From Cavia porcellus (Eukaryota; Chordata; Mammalia; Rodentia; Caviidae): a stretch of 64,000 bases of DNA. The notes below the pieces were generated by a model that saw nothing but the letters and a program-made list of their open reading frames with translations, was not told the origin of the DNA and searched no databases. Of this stretch, positions 12,598-24,009 are shown piece after piece. Both the position numbers and the translations under genes were made by a program. The stretch's first letter is position 1, and each line of letters opens with the position of its first letter. Where the stretch lies: contig NW_026947500.1 in the NCBI RefSeq assembly GCF_034190915.1, forward strand, positions 21,202,501 to 21,266,500. Direction: 5' to 3'.

Positions 12598-12690
12598 TTT
12601 TTGTCTTTTTCCTTTTTATCGGTACAGGGATTGAACTCACGACTGCCTGCTTGCAAGGCAGGCACTTACGCTGCTGAGCTAAATCCCCAG
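12598..12690 (-). repeat. tRNA-derived SINE nested in the L1, 17-bp target duplication
   Basis: A minus-strand SINE copy with GGTACAGGGATTGAACTCAC and GCTGAGCTAAATCCCC. The exact duplication TCTGCAAATAGTTTTTT lies at 12581-12597 and 12691-12707. The element splits the ORF1 region of the L1. The long exact duplication suggests a fairly young insertion. Confidence 0.92.
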
Positions 12691-12837
12691 TCTGCAAATA
12701 GTTTTTTAAAATGTCATTTGTGTTGATTCCTGCTTTCTCATTGACATTCATTATTCTTATATAATTTTTCTTTGTGCCATCTTGTAATTGTTGAATAGTT
12801 ATTTTCTGATTGTTTGTTACTTTCAAGAGATGTCTCC

Positions 12838-13290
12838 TTTCCCCCAGAGCCTCCCAGTATTATTACAGAAGGAAGAACAACTGATTACAACAGATGCAAC
12901 ACCCTAGCTAAAGTAGTAAAACTGGCAACAGCCATAGCATCGAGCACAATGTAGAAACTGACAGACTCTGGTAACTATTGGTTTTGTGTTTTAGACCACA
13001 GGAGCACAGTCTATAGTTACAGAATAGGAGTGATCATGCGTTAGGAGTTTGTATGCACAGTGTGTCCCCTTGGTAGAGTGGTTTTGCCTTGTGGTTGAGA
13101 GCTCTAGGGAGGAAGGGTGTGAAACAAAGATAACTGTGAAGGAAGCAGGAACATAGCTGGAGGAGAAAGAGTGGGAACCAGAGAAAGAGGTAGAGAAGAA
13201 AGAATGAGGGAGTAGGCAAAGGATTATCTGAATTTAGTCTCCGGGTTCAGGGGATGGGGTTAGTTTTCTGTGGCTGGGGTTTTCCCCAGC
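12838..13290. other. Unassigned sequence between L1 and purine tract
   Basis: No element is recognised. Purine content rises towards the simple repeats on the right. Confidence 0.4.
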
Positions 13291-13296
13291 CATTTA

Positions 13297-13297
13297 G

Positions 13298-13359
<62 letters not shown>

Positions 13360-13398
13360 TTTAAAAAATGAAAGAAAGCAAAAAAGGACAGAGAAACA

Positions 13399-13456
<58 letters not shown>

Positions 13457-13484
13457 GGGAGGGAAGAAGAAGGAAAGAAAGAAA
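13297..13484. repeat. Compound (GAAA)n / (GA)n purine tract
   Basis: A (GAAA)n run occupies 13297-13359. After a short mixed spacer, a (GA)n run with GGAAGGGAGG-type flank occupies 13398-13484, an unbroken run of purines. Mirror-symmetric purine tracts of this length can form triplex (H-DNA). Open frames through it encode only low-complexity sequence. Confidence 0.96.
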
Positions 13485-13600
13485 CTCAGGTGAAAAGGCT
13501 GATTACCGAGACCTGGATTCTTCCCACACTGGTTGCTGGTCCCACAGTGTAGCAGGAGAGGAGCCATTATTAAGTAGAATGAGGGTCACTGGAACAAAGC

Positions 13601-14015
13601 CCTGTGATGCTGTGACAGTTGATTCAATAATTGACCTGACTAGTAAGTGGCTTCTGGGTGGGTGGCACCAGCTGTGTGTATACACTGGAAAAGGGATGAT
13701 TTATGTCCCAGATGGGATGGAGTACACCTGACATGTCAGTCTCATTGGACCAAGAAATGCCTAACCGACTGTAAAGCATGCTCCTCGATGTACCTTGGGT
13801 AGATCACAGAGGTGTGACCTTAGGGTTCATGTCTGATTCCTCATTCTTTCCTCTGTGACGTGGTCTCCCTGCTTGGCTTCTCAGCCAATATGGACCAAGC
13901 ATGACCATGACCTTCCACTATGACATTGCTGCTTTAGGAGCCCAATACCATGGACTGAAACCACACAACCGTGAGCCAAATTAATGTGTTCCTGCCTGCT
14001 TGAGCCAACGGTGGT
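13601..14015 (+). mobile_element. Possible old LTR remnant
   Basis: The right part ends with CCATGGACTGAAACCACACA and GTGAGCCAAATTAATGTG, which resembles the 3' part of MaLR-type LTRs (ACTGAAACC...GAGCCAAATAAA). The left part is not alignable by eye. This may be a different ancient repeat. Confidence 0.3.
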
Positions 14016-14550
14016 ACATGTATGACCATCCTATGCCTGAAGTTATGCACGTTCCACAGGTGCTTCAGAGCCACCCAGCAGCCAGACATACAAACTACAG
14101 CTTCATCATGAATGGGTTGAACCTCTCTTCCTCTAAGTTGTAGTTGCTGGCTGCTATATCTCAGAAACAGGAAAGTTCACTGAATCAAAGCGTGTGAGGT
14201 TTCCTCTTACTGCTCAGGAGGGGGTGCAATTTAAAACTTTTGACATTTATTTCTGGAATTTTCCATTTAACATTTTCAGGCCATGGTTGACTGCGGTGAA
14301 CTGAAATTGGGGAAAGCAAAAGACTTCAAAGGCTACTGCTGTATGGAGTAGAGAGTGAGCGTGTAGGATGCAGGGTATGTTTTAAAATCTGAACCCCAGC
14401 TGTGCTATATAACTGTGAGGTCTCCAGGGACTGCTGCCCCTCTTTGTCCCATAAGCTGGAGTGGGCAAAGGCTGTGCTGGGAATAAATGTGCTCCTCCTG
14501 AGTGGCTCCAGGGTTGGAGTAAGAGCCAGTGTCTGTCCTGTGTCCTCCTC

Positions 14551-14552
<2 letters not shown>
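14016..14552. other. Unassigned unique sequence
   Basis: No repeat or exon is recognised. Confidence 0.4.

Positions 14553-14594
<42 letters not shown>
14553..14594. repeat. (TG)n microsatellite
   Basis: About 21 TG units. The histidine/threonine run in overlapping minus-strand frames is this repeat. Confidence 0.97.
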
Positions 14595-14597
<3 letters not shown>

Positions 14598-15159
14598 GTG
14601 CAGCAGGGTAGGAGTTACATTTGCTCATTCGTTCCTTTAACTCATTTGTCCCACAGTTTATGGGGGTGCCTGGCTGAGCCAGTTTTTCCCAGGATGTGGG
14701 TACAAACTTTGTCGTGGACCCGGCTCCTCTCTGACTGCCGATGGGTGAGGGTCCCCCACCACTGCATCTTCTGTGAGCTGGAGGCCCGCCTGGATGCACT
14801 GGGTATATTTCCCAATTTAAGACAAAGTTACATTTGAAAAAAATTTTTCAGCTCCACTTTTGGGTGGAAGAGGTGGTCTTCAGGGATGGAAATGTATTGT
14901 TTCCAAATCTCCTGACAGGTCATGAGGGCTGCTGAGGAGGATGTCTGAAATTAGGACCTTGTACTAAATGCCTTCGCATGAGTTGTGGGAAGAGCTTTAG
15001 AGACACAGACACTTGAAGAAGTAAGAACTGTGATTCTGGGGACAGAATCCTTACATGTGAGACATATGTAGCCGTAGCAAGTATGCATTCTCTGCTAGTG
15101 GGAAGTCAGTTTATTTTGCACGTGAGCATTGGGTGAAGTAATGAATAACCAGTAACAGC
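14595..15159. other. Unassigned unique sequence
   Basis: Nothing recognisable apart from short chance open frames. Confidence 0.4.
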
Positions 15160-15310
15160 TCCTGTTCTTTCAGCCTTCACTCTGCACCAGGTTGGTCCCA
15201 GTCACTTTGTAGGGAACATCTCACTTGGTTCATGCAGCACCCATCTAAGGTGCCCCATGGGTCCCAGAGGTGAGCTGCTCTCGTTTCCCCAGTTTGTGAC
15301 TGGCAGAGCC
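15160..15310 (-). repeat. Possible MIR fragment
   Basis: CTCTGCACCAGG, GAACATCTCACTTGGTTCATGC and CTCGTTTCCCCAG follow the order of a reverse-oriented MIR core and 3' part. It is very diverged. Confidence 0.35.
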
Positions 15311-17839
15311 GGCAGTCACATCAGGTGGTGCCCCCAGCATTGCTGCTGCTCGCTCTGGGTTTGAGTTTATGGCAGCAGTCTCCGGGGGCAGAGAGGAAAG
15401 CGCTGGGCACCAGTCGGAATGCCTTGTTAGGGACATGACCTTGACCGTCCTGCTTCTTGGTTCTGCGAGCCAAGTCTCACATCCATTCCCACTGCCTCTC
15501 TTCCACCTGCAGAAAACCACATTCGTGGAACTACAGCCATTGCCGTGGCCACACGTGGGAATGCGAGATTGTGACGGGGGATAGAACAGGGGCAAAGGTC
15601 CTAGCTTCACGTGACAGCAGAGGATAAGCAACAGGGATGCACAAGTGACCAGAGGTGCCATCTGGCTGCATCTAGGGTGCTCACGGGAGAGGTCTCTAGG
15701 TTTGGAGCTGAAGGACCCCCACCCCACTCCTCCCCGGGCAGATGCAGCTGGACCTGAAAAGGCAGGGAGCCCAGGGCAGCAGACTGTGGCAGCAGACTGT
15801 GGCCTTATGGGGGTGTCAAAGAGTAAGGAGTCGGTTACTAGCAAAGGCGCTGTGCAGCTCAGCCTGAGATGAAGCTGTGCCGTGTGGGAGACAAGAGGGT
15901 CAGGAGCTCCTGGGAGTGGGCAGAGACGGGGGCAAGGGCCAGATGCAGAGAGGAGGCCTGCAGAGCGTGTTCCAAGTGCCCTTTCAAAAGGCCACCTCTG
16001 CTGAGACTTTGATAACAGGTCATGTTGAGCCAGCCCGGAATTTCCTGTCTGTGGCATTTCATCAGGGAGAGAGAAGGAGGAAGGGAGCAAGGGGTGGGGA
16101 GGGGAGGGAAGAGACCAGAAGGAGGGAGAGAGAGAGAAATTGAAGGAGAGGGGCTGGCCTTTAACACATGTACAAGGTGGCTTGGGACGTGTAACCTGCA
16201 TAAAAGAGCCAACTTCCTGAAGGTTTTTCTAGTGTCTTATGTAAAAGTAACATGTGACACACCGAGGGGCTTTTCTTATTTATGTAAGCAAGTTGAACCA
16301 AACATCTCTGATTCACCAGCTCAGTCCAGGAACTCCCAGACCTCATGGCTTCATTTTCTCTTTTTTTTTTTTAAGCTTACACAATATTACAAAATCGTTT
16401 TCCTACATCTTGGTCTAGGTTCTCCCCAGCCCCTTCCAGGACTCCGGACCAGTGCAATTTAATCACAATCTCCAGCCAATTCCAGGTTAGCACGATGAAA
16501 GCTAAAGGGATTTAATGGCTGGAAGTTAAGGTCTCAGGTGGGAAAAGGCGTGGAACGTGACAGTTTTGGTAAGCTTGGAGGGCGCCCATGCCCACAGGTT
16601 GCCCACGGTGGTGTGTCTGAACTGCCTTTCTCCTTAGAGCCGTGGTCCTCCTGGCTGGTACTAGTGCCCACCACACAGCCCAGGCCCATCTGCAATGCTC
16701 CCCCTGGCCTACTGCTCATTTTAGCTTTCTGTGTTTTTTCTTACCATTCATTCCCATCCCCACTGGGGAACCATTGGGTGCTTTTCATTAGATAATAATT
16801 CGTGGCCTATTGTAGGGGACTTCCTTTTGGCATCAATCAGCTTGAGGTTATTTGCACTGCTATGCATATTTTTGCATCCTCAACCATAAAATATATGAGC
16901 AATATGGACTGAAAAAGAGAGAGAAAAGGAACTAGACAGAGAGCAAGGGAGAGAGACACAGAGAGGCGACAGTCCCGTCCTCAGCTGCTGGAATGCACAC
17001 ACTTTGAACTTCACTGACAGGTAACCAAGGCTGTGTTTGGAATAACTCGCTTCGGTCCCTCTTGGTTCTCTTTAACAACCCCTGCGCTGTTTCGTCCCTG
17101 GGGTTTATTGATGACCCGCAGTGGGCTGCTTCCAGGCCTGGGCTTGTGGGGTGTGAGGGGGGTAAAGGGCGCTGCGCGTGCCTCACTCCCTGACCCGAGC
17201 TGCCCCGTAAATCCGGCCTGTGCTGGCCTGCCATGGGGAGCCAGATGGCAGCTGTTACGGCAGAGGCTCACCAGGAGTGGAGGCCTGTGATCTCTGCTGT
17301 CGCTAATAGGCCTGATTTTTTTATGGCTGTCAGCGTCCTCAGAATGGCTGGGAGAGGCAGAGAGGGAGGGCAGGGCCCCAGTGGCTGAGATCTGGGCTTT
17401 CTTCTCTCAAGGGGGCAAGCCACAAAAGGCCGGGGGTGGGGTGGGGCTCAGCCTTGACTCTGTTTCTGAAGAAGTCCCTCAGGGTGTGTAAAGGACAAAA
17501 CTAAATATACTAAAAACTTCTAGAAAGGAAAATGGCCCCAGCTTCCTTTGCCTGTGAGGGGGAACCCCGCATCAGTGTCGTGGCTCCCCCGAAAGAGGAT
17601 GGCTGGCCCTTTCTGCTGGAGCAGCGACCTCTTAGTAAACACTCTTGTTGCAAAAGCCCGGGATACTGAAATCAAAGCAACTGCCCAAAGCTATTTGGCA
17701 GGTCGAAAACTTGGATTTTTATGTTTTTAGACAGATAGCTGGGGAAGGACAACGGAGGGGCAGGAAGGGTAAAGATAAAAAGCTAAGGTCTTGCCAAACA
17801 AACAGAGAAACTCCAGCCAGCCCCGAGGTACCTGATTAG
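15311..17839. other. Unassigned, GC-richer sequence with chance open frames
   Basis: The minus strand has the longest open frame of the window (15245-16201, 318 codons). Its translation is serine/proline/leucine-rich with no recognised domain, and it overlaps a purine-rich stretch at 16060-16150. I treat it as chance. The part at about 17000-17340 is repeat-free with several CpGs and a CTTTAACAACC / GGTTTATTGATGACCCGC cluster, and could be a conserved element. A T-run lies at 16361-16372. Confidence 0.35.
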
Positions 17840-18130
17840 GGGTATTAGCTGCCCAGATCCGGTCATTAAGGTGGAGTAGACCACAGAGGGTGCAGTAGCC
17901 TGGACACCAGTGTGGTGTAAACAGTTTATTAACAGTCCTTGTGTGGTCCGGCAGTCGGCCTCCCACAGGCCCCACCTCCCAGCAAGAACAGAGCGCGGGG
18001 CAGGGCTGGGTGGTCAGCATCGGAGAGAGCCCACAGGAGTCCACAGCAGATAGCGGTGGGACCCCAGATGCATCCCAGTGCTTCCCGCTTCCCCGGGTGG
18101 GAGCGTGAATCCATTGGTATTTATTCTCTG
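17840..18130 (-). mobile_element. Possible ERV1-type LTR (minus strand)
   Basis: On the minus strand a GTTAATAAACTGTTTACACC segment holds an AATAAA signal (complement at 17925-17930). It is followed by a U5-like stretch (TGGTGTCCAGGCTACTGCACC, CTCTGTGGTCTACTCC) and preceded by a GC-rich U3-like region. This R/U5 layout recurs at 37727, 41480 and 61390. No duplication is identified. Confidence 0.42.
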
Positions 18131-18623
18131 TTCAGAGTGCTGGGAAGCTATACATGGGGTAGAGCAGACACACCCGAGAAGTCACATCCGGAGGCTCTCC
18201 CAGGAGCCTCAAGTTCTCAGAAATGTTTGCAGTACATCATGACTCCTGCTGCCTTTGCCACAGAGGGATTGAGCCTGTAGCCGAAAATCTAGGTTTCAAA
18301 TTCTGAGTCCCGTGATAGACGTGTGTGTAAGTGGATCTCCACTGAGTTCCCAGGTATCCGAGGTTGTGACTCTTCGTTTCCAAGGTCTCACCCGTTCAGA
18401 AAATGTGCAAAATAGACTCAAGGACTGTTCACTGCATGTAGGGCAAATTCAGGTCAGGAGGCTGAAAAAAAAATTCAGAAGCCTCCCAGCAAGGACAAAT
18501 GTACATGCTCACTGGAGACCGATAGCCAGGGGAGGGACCAGGCGTCAAGATCAAGGATTCGGTTGCTGATGAGGATTTCCAGAATCACACAGCGGACAGA
18601 GGCCCTGATGGATGGGTTTTTTT
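18131..18623. other. Unassigned sequence
   Basis: No element or exon is recognised. Confidence 0.4.
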
Positions 18624-18696
18624 GTACTGGGGATCAAACTGACAACCTCACACTTGCCTGGCAGGCACTTATGCTGCTGAGCTAAATACCTGGCCC
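18624..18696 (-). repeat. tRNA-derived SINE (minus strand)
   Basis: GTACTGGGGATCAAACTGAC, TTGCCTGGCAGGCACTTATG and GCTGAGCTAAATACC identify the recurrent SINE. Similar GGATG-plus-T-run words flank it on both sides (near 18610 and 18698), a likely imperfect duplication. Confidence 0.85.
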
Positions 18697-19702
18697 TGGA
18701 TGTTTTTTTTAAAGTCACACTTTTCTTGGATCCAGAGCTTCTGGCTTCCTAAATGTACTTTGAGACCAGTGATTGACACGTCATATAGAAATGATGGGGG
18801 GACCCTGCCTGCAACCATCCTTTCTCCTGGGCTCATGCACTAGGGAATGGAAACACGGGAAATCTTTTCCTCCTCCTTGAGTCCAGTTACACTGATCAGG
18901 GCTCTGTCTGGGTCCCTTCTAGGCAACTGTCTGATTTTCAAGAGGCTCCCACGTCCCTATAGGGGACTTAATGGAGAGGTAAGAATTTAAGCACTCTTCC
19001 TACTGTGATGGGAGGTCTCACGTGGACACCAACCCAGGACCATACTGAGAATCCTATGGACCTGTACACCTCGGAAGAGGACCATGAGTTCAAGCGTGGG
19101 CGTGCTGAGGGTTGGGTTTGGGTTGTTTCTGTTTTTCTTTTGAGGCCTGGAGCTCAGAGGGGACCTCTCCAGCAAATCTTGCCCCGGCCCATGTGGAGGC
19201 ACCCTGGCCCGTCCTACACCCACTCTTCTGTTTTCTTAGGGGTCGGGTACTGAAGAACCCAGAGTGAGTGGAACCCCTTCCAGCTTCTACTTTAGTCCGA
19301 TGTCACTTCCTGCCATTCCATTCCCTTGCCAGGAATTGCTGAGGAGGAGGCTGCGTGCAAAGCTGGCAGAACAGACTGGAGGGGATGCATTCGGGGGAAG
19401 CTCTTGCTCCTCACGGGCTGGGGAAGGATTCTCCCTGCTCTTCCTCATTTCAGTGCTTCGATTCATGTTTTGTGAGAAGAACACGATGCCTGGTCTTGTG
19501 GTTGCCAGCTGTGACTGTAACGACAGAGAAGTCCTGGTTCTGTGATGCTGAGTTACATCCCTGCCCCAGGTGTGTTATACTGGGTGATAAAAGCCATTCT
19601 TGCTTAAGCTGCCCTTAGTTGTGTCTCTGTCCCAAATCATCCTGTTAGAGCATCTTGCTAAGTGCCTCATGGCCAGCTTTGACTTTTCCTTCAGTATCAG
19701 AT
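18697..19702. other. Unassigned sequence
   Basis: No repeat or coding exon is recognised. Confidence 0.4.
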
Positions 19703-19790
19703 GCAGGCCAGGGACATAGCTCAGCAGGACAGACACCTGCCTGGCAAGTGCAAGGTTGTGAGTTTGATTCCCAGTACCTAGAAAGAAAGA
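19703..19790 (+). repeat. tRNA-derived SINE (plus strand)
   Basis: GGGACATAGCTCAGCAGG, CCTGCCTGGCAAGTGCAAGG and TGAGTTTGATTCCCAGTACC, followed by an AGAAAGAAAGAAAAAG tail. Confidence 0.85.
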
Positions 19791-20404
19791 AAAAGGAATT
19801 CTTAATGCTCAGGGCTGCAAGATCGTCATTTTACTCCCTCACTCAGCTTTCTGTCACCCCTGAGGAAGTTATGTGGTCTACAAGGTTATGCAGACAAATA
19901 TCGTCTACTTTGTGAAATGGTCTTTCTGTGGCTTAATCTCTTTGAAAAAACCCCTATTGTTTCCCTTGTACTCTCAGCTTCCCTGTGACTGGGGACCAGC
20001 TGTGTTCTGAACAGCTCAGGTAAAAAGGGAAGAGCCAAGGTGGAATTTGAGAACAAATTCAACAGCTATTCTGATAGTCCTAACAAAGATTTATATATGA
20101 GATTCAAGGTCAGGAACCAACAAGAAAATGTAATGACTTAGAGCCCAGAGAAGGGGCCATTTACTCCTACTCTGGGATAATTTTGCTAGCATGGGGCTCT
20201 TCAGGTTTCTCTGACTTATAGGTCTGTACCAGTAGCTGAGAGAGATGCTTAAGACATTTTCCCCCTAAGCAGTAAGTGTTTAAATTGCACACACACAATT
20301 GCACACAGAAATATGCACACAATTTGGTGCTTGCTGAGTTCCACTTCACACTCTACATAGTGAGCTCAAGTTTGTATACAAATCTATTGTATGAGACAGC
20401 TGAA
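19791..20404. other. Unassigned sequence
   Basis: Nothing recognised. Confidence 0.4.
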
Positions 20405-20640
20405 CTGTAGTGGAATCTGGAGTATGGAGTCAGAGGATTGGGCACATACATAGTTGGCCTCACTTCTTTCGAGCTGAATGACCTTGGGGAGTTCATTATT
20501 TTCTCTGAATCTCAGCTTCCTTTATGCAGGTGGGAGCATCCCCGGTGTCCACCTTAATGCTGCTGTGCCCTTGGTGCGGTGCTTGACACCTGGGCATGTG
20601 ACCAGTGCCCTGCAGATGTGAGTTAGTTATTTTAATGAGT
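20405..20640 (+). repeat. MIR SINE (plus strand)
   Basis: The order GTATGGAGTCAGAGG, CTGAATGACCTTGGGGAG, CTCTGAATCTCAGCTTCC and the downstream TTGACACCTGGGCAT follows the MIR consensus (tRNA-like 5' part, core, 3' part). Ancient and diverged. Confidence 0.65.
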
Positions 20641-20735
20641 AATATTTGGTGGAACTAAATGCGCACTTATTTATGTATTCATTAACTCATTTTATAATGA
20701 CCCAAAGGTGACAAAGGTGGTGATGATCAAAATAG

Positions 20736-20880
20736 CTAGCATTTATTAATTCCCAGACACTCATTTAATGCTTGACTTATGAAGAGGTGGAAGCTTGGGG
20801 AACCTGAGTCCCCTTGCTGATCAACAGCAGAGCTTAGATTTGAACCTAAGTAGTCGGCACTTGGAGCCCAAGTAAACACA
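20736..20880 (-). repeat. MIR SINE (minus strand)
   Basis: AGCTAGCATTTATTAATTCC, CAGACACTCATTTAATGC, CAGCAGAGCTTAGATTTGAA and a final CACTTGGAGCCC match the reverse MIR layout. Confidence 0.6.
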
Positions 20881-22861
20881 CAGCTGTGCTTCCATTTAAA
20901 GGAGACCTTGTAGGGTGGACCTGATGACCCAGCTGGACCAGCAGACTCACATCTGCCCGTGATTTCCACAGGTGCTTGTGGTCAGGGGAGGAGTGCCATG
21001 GGCATTCTCCTTAGGATTAAATGGCACTGGCAAACATCCTGGCAATGCCAGCCAGGAGAATCTTGGCTTCAGATGGATCTGGGAAGAGACACAGAAAGGA
21101 GAATCCATTCTTAGCTGAAGAACCTTGCCAGCACTGTGTTCCAGGGACCCCCTCCACTGGGGAAGGCATTTCTGGGAGCATAATCGAGAAGAACTGTGCT
21201 GGACCCTAGAGAGCTCGGGGCTCTGCTCAGAGCGAGCATGTCCAGGAAGAGCTGGCAGCTTTAGGGTGTGAGGGGAACATTCAGAAAAGACCAGGAAAAG
21301 TAAAAATCAGGAAAGGTAGGTAATGCCACATATCCTTGGCATCAGAGAACCAAATTATCATGCATCCTCAGGAAAGAATAAATCTTGGAAGACATGAAGA
21401 ATCCAGTGCTAAAAACTGGGCTAAGCATGAAGAAAATGGTTAAAACTCCAGATTTGGGAAGAGAATGCGAGCAGAAAGTTTCAGAGATGAGCAGACTGGT
21501 TAGGCTCGGTGACCTTAGATGCCCTTCCCTGTGCAGGTCTATGAGTCTATCAGTTATCACCTGGAATTCTTTTGCTCAGGACAGCAGCTGCTTATTTGAC
21601 CTGCAGGTAAAATATTTTTGAACTACAGCTACATCCCATCTCCTCTTCCAGTCCTTATTGTTGGAGGATTCTGTTTCTTCTGTTTTTTTTTCCAACTCCT
21701 CTCTTCTTTCTAGTCCTCTCTTCCTTTCCCTCTCTCCTACCTTTCTGGCTCCTGGAGTCATTTAATTCCAATAGGACCCAAAGCAAATGGCCTTGGCTTT
21801 GAAGCTTTACATGTGATTCAGCCTCATGTTCACACTCAACAGTTGGCAAAGTGGAGAGGGGGCCAAGATGAGGACCTTTTGCCCCGGAGAGGCTGCGTTA
21901 TTTTTTAAATTTTTCCTGTCATACTTTGAGTTTAATGTTAAAATTTTTTGTTTTCAGAAAATACAAAAATTAAATGAGTTCCTTATGTATTCTGGCGTGA
22001 CCCAAGCTGTACCCTGAGACTTAGGAAAAACTAATTCAGTTCAAGCTCGCGTTCTGTCTCCGCTGTGAGCGGGCTGCAGATCTGCCCTGCACAGTAAGAC
22101 CACGTCCTCTGCGGCTGGGGAACCCTGGTGGGCGCTGCTGCAGCCGATGCTGCGATGCTGCGTGGAGGCCTGGGTTATGTTAATGTTTTAAAAATTTTAT
22201 CTGAGCTCACAAATGCTTTAAATACCAGGAAGCGTTTAATGGAGTAGCCACAGTTATGTAGACTAAATGAACTGCACTGAGATGAGCCGAGCTTTTTCCC
22301 CTGCCGATTACATCAGCAGCAGGGCAGACGTCCAGTGCCCACAGGGGCTGAAGGGAAACGGGAGGCCCTGACCAGCAACGGGACCTGCGAGGAGCAAAAG
22401 GAATAGGACGCAAGGCCAGAGTGGGGAAAGTGAACGGCAGAACAAACAGAGAACTGACTTGACTCCTCTAGCTAAATGTCCTGTTCTAACTTTCATTCAT
22501 TACTTATCATTTTCAGGAGGGAGATTTAGTTTATGGAACGAAAGCAACTGTCATGAATGAAAGGAACATACAGGTTGTACTTTAAGTGCTGAGGCTGGTG
22601 GAGAAGTTAGATACTGTTAGTTATTGCTTTTTTCCAGAGTCGTTTGTTGGATTCTTCCTTTCGTATAAAATTTATTTTAAAAAGTCAACATACCAAATTA
22701 TGCATATTTATAAGAGACTATTTGGTACTTTGATAATGTACTCTATACATTGTAGAATGTTCAAATCAGGGTGAGCAGGTCTGGCTCCTCTCTTTGTGGA
22801 AAAATAGTCAGATTCCTTTCTTCTAGCTTTAAAAAGAATATTCAGTGCAGCACTGTTATCT
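20881..22861. other. Unassigned sequence with a possible regulatory stretch
   Basis: No mobile element is recognised. The 21890-22320 part is repeat-free and holds long A/T-rich words next to CpG-containing ones, with TTTAATGGAGTAGCCACAG near 22237. It is a candidate conserved non-coding element by appearance only. Confidence 0.35.
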
Positions 22862-23245
22862 GCTCACCCTACTGTGTAATGAAAACCCAGAACTTATTTC
22901 TCTGATCTGACTGTAACTTTGTACTTTTGTTTTCCAAGCATCATTTATTGAAGAGATTATCCTTTCTCCACTTAGCATGTTCTTAGCACCTGTTTGAAGA
23001 CCAGTTAGCTGGAGATGTGTGGATTTAATTCCAGGTTCTCTGTTCTGGTCCATTGTCCTTGATGTATGTTTTTATGCTTATGTCATGCTGTTTTGATTTC
23101 TACAGCTTTGTAGCATATTTTAAAGTGAGTGGAATGCCTCTTTGCTTTTTTTTTCCCCTCAAAATGGCTTTGGCTAGCTAGTTTTTGTTATTGTTTTGTT
23201 TGTGGTTTCATATGGAGTTTAGTATTATTTTTGCTTTGTTGGGTT
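22862..23245 (-). mobile_element. LINE-1 ORF2 fragment
   Basis: The plus strand shows the familiar antisense L1 ORF2 string TTCCAAGCATCATTTATTGA, GATTATCCTTTCTCC, TGTGTGGATTTAATTCC, GGTTCTCTGTTCTGGTCCAT, CATGCTGTTTTGATTTCTAC and AGCTTTGTAGCATATTTTAA. It encodes only a broken piece upstream of the C-terminal region. Confidence 0.85.
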
Positions 23246-23769
23246 CATCTTCCCAGAAGATGGGCATTTCAGTTCAGGGTCTCTACCATTTCACAGATAG
23301 GAAAATAGAGTATCTCTTCCCTGACTGAAACTCACTGAATCCCAGGAGGCCGTTTAATGAGCCCTGATCAAACTGTGTTTTCACATCCACACTCCTCCCT
23401 GTGGTCAGAGGTGTGACGTACCCTGACTATTCTGCTTGGGGTAGACGCATGGAGGAAGCTCTTGTAGACCAAGCTGTCCCCTGACTTGGGTCTGTAATAT
23501 TCAGTAAGTGGCAGCCATATGGAGTAGCAATAATAAAATGTAGTACAGAAAATGAAGACAAATGATTACTTTCCTTTACATTTTTATTCCATGCGTGGTT
23601 AGGAGAGACCTGTTGCTGGCTTTGCATCACAGTCCTATTCTCTGTCTGCCAGCTTAGAGGATTAAGAAGCCAAGTCCTGCCCTTGATAAAATTCAGTGTC
23701 CAAATCTGGCTTGTCCACACTCATGTGGACTCACACTCTTCTTTCTCCTGCCTACTCTTGTTTGACTAA
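23246..23769. other. Unassigned sequence
   Basis: Nothing recognised. Confidence 0.4.
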
Positions 23770-23900
23770 CTAAACGTGAAGTCCCACAAAAGTGGACATT
23801 GCAATTTCTGTTTCCCTTTGTGTGTTTATCTTTAATCATATCAGCTCCAAGTGTTTATGGAGTGCTTTGAAAAAATATACATGAACAAATGAATGAGTGA
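23770..23900 (+). repeat. L2-like 3' end fragment
   Basis: The segment runs from a CTAAACGTGAAGTCCCACA block to TGGAGTGCTTTGAAAAAATA and ends ACAAATGAATGAGTGAGC, the order of an L2 LINE 3' terminus with its GAATGAATGA-type tail. Confidence 0.5.
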
Positions 23901-24009
23901 GCAAACTACCAAACAGCAGCCCTACTGCAAAATTAAACACTGTCAAAATTTTCTGTGAAAGCAACTCACTAAAAATAATTGAACATCCAGTTCTGAAAAT
24001 AAGTCTTCT

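Larger units (their letters stand above)
8165..12837 (-). mobile_element. LINE-1 retrotransposon, 5'-truncated and inactive
   Basis: Read on the minus strand this is an L1 lacking its 5'UTR and the first part of ORF1. The ORF1 C-terminal domain is recognisable at about 12180-12420 (KGKPIRIT, then EPAKLSF and MTTKPRLQ). In ORF2 the endonuclease side shows NIYAPNTGAP near 11700-11750. The reverse transcriptase region has [13 protein letters not shown] near 10650-10700 and the catalytic FADD motif at 10006-10017. The C-terminal part shows MKMAILPKLFYRF near 9670-9705 and HLTPERMAVI near 8740-8770. A purine-rich tract near 8165-8225 resembles the L1 3'UTR polypurine run. Stops and frameshifts are scattered throughout, so it cannot code for active protein. 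Two SINEs (9032-9119 and 12598-12690) inserted later. Plus-strand open frames across it are antisense shadows. Confidence 0.93.

Noticed and set aside
8165..12837. An active LINE-1
   Set aside because: It lacks the 5' end, has many stops and frameshifts, and carries two SINE insertions.
15245..16201. 318-codon minus-strand open frame as a protein gene
   Set aside because: No recognised domain, low-complexity Ser/Pro/Leu composition, no splice or promoter evidence, and other frames are also open in the same GC-richer stretch.
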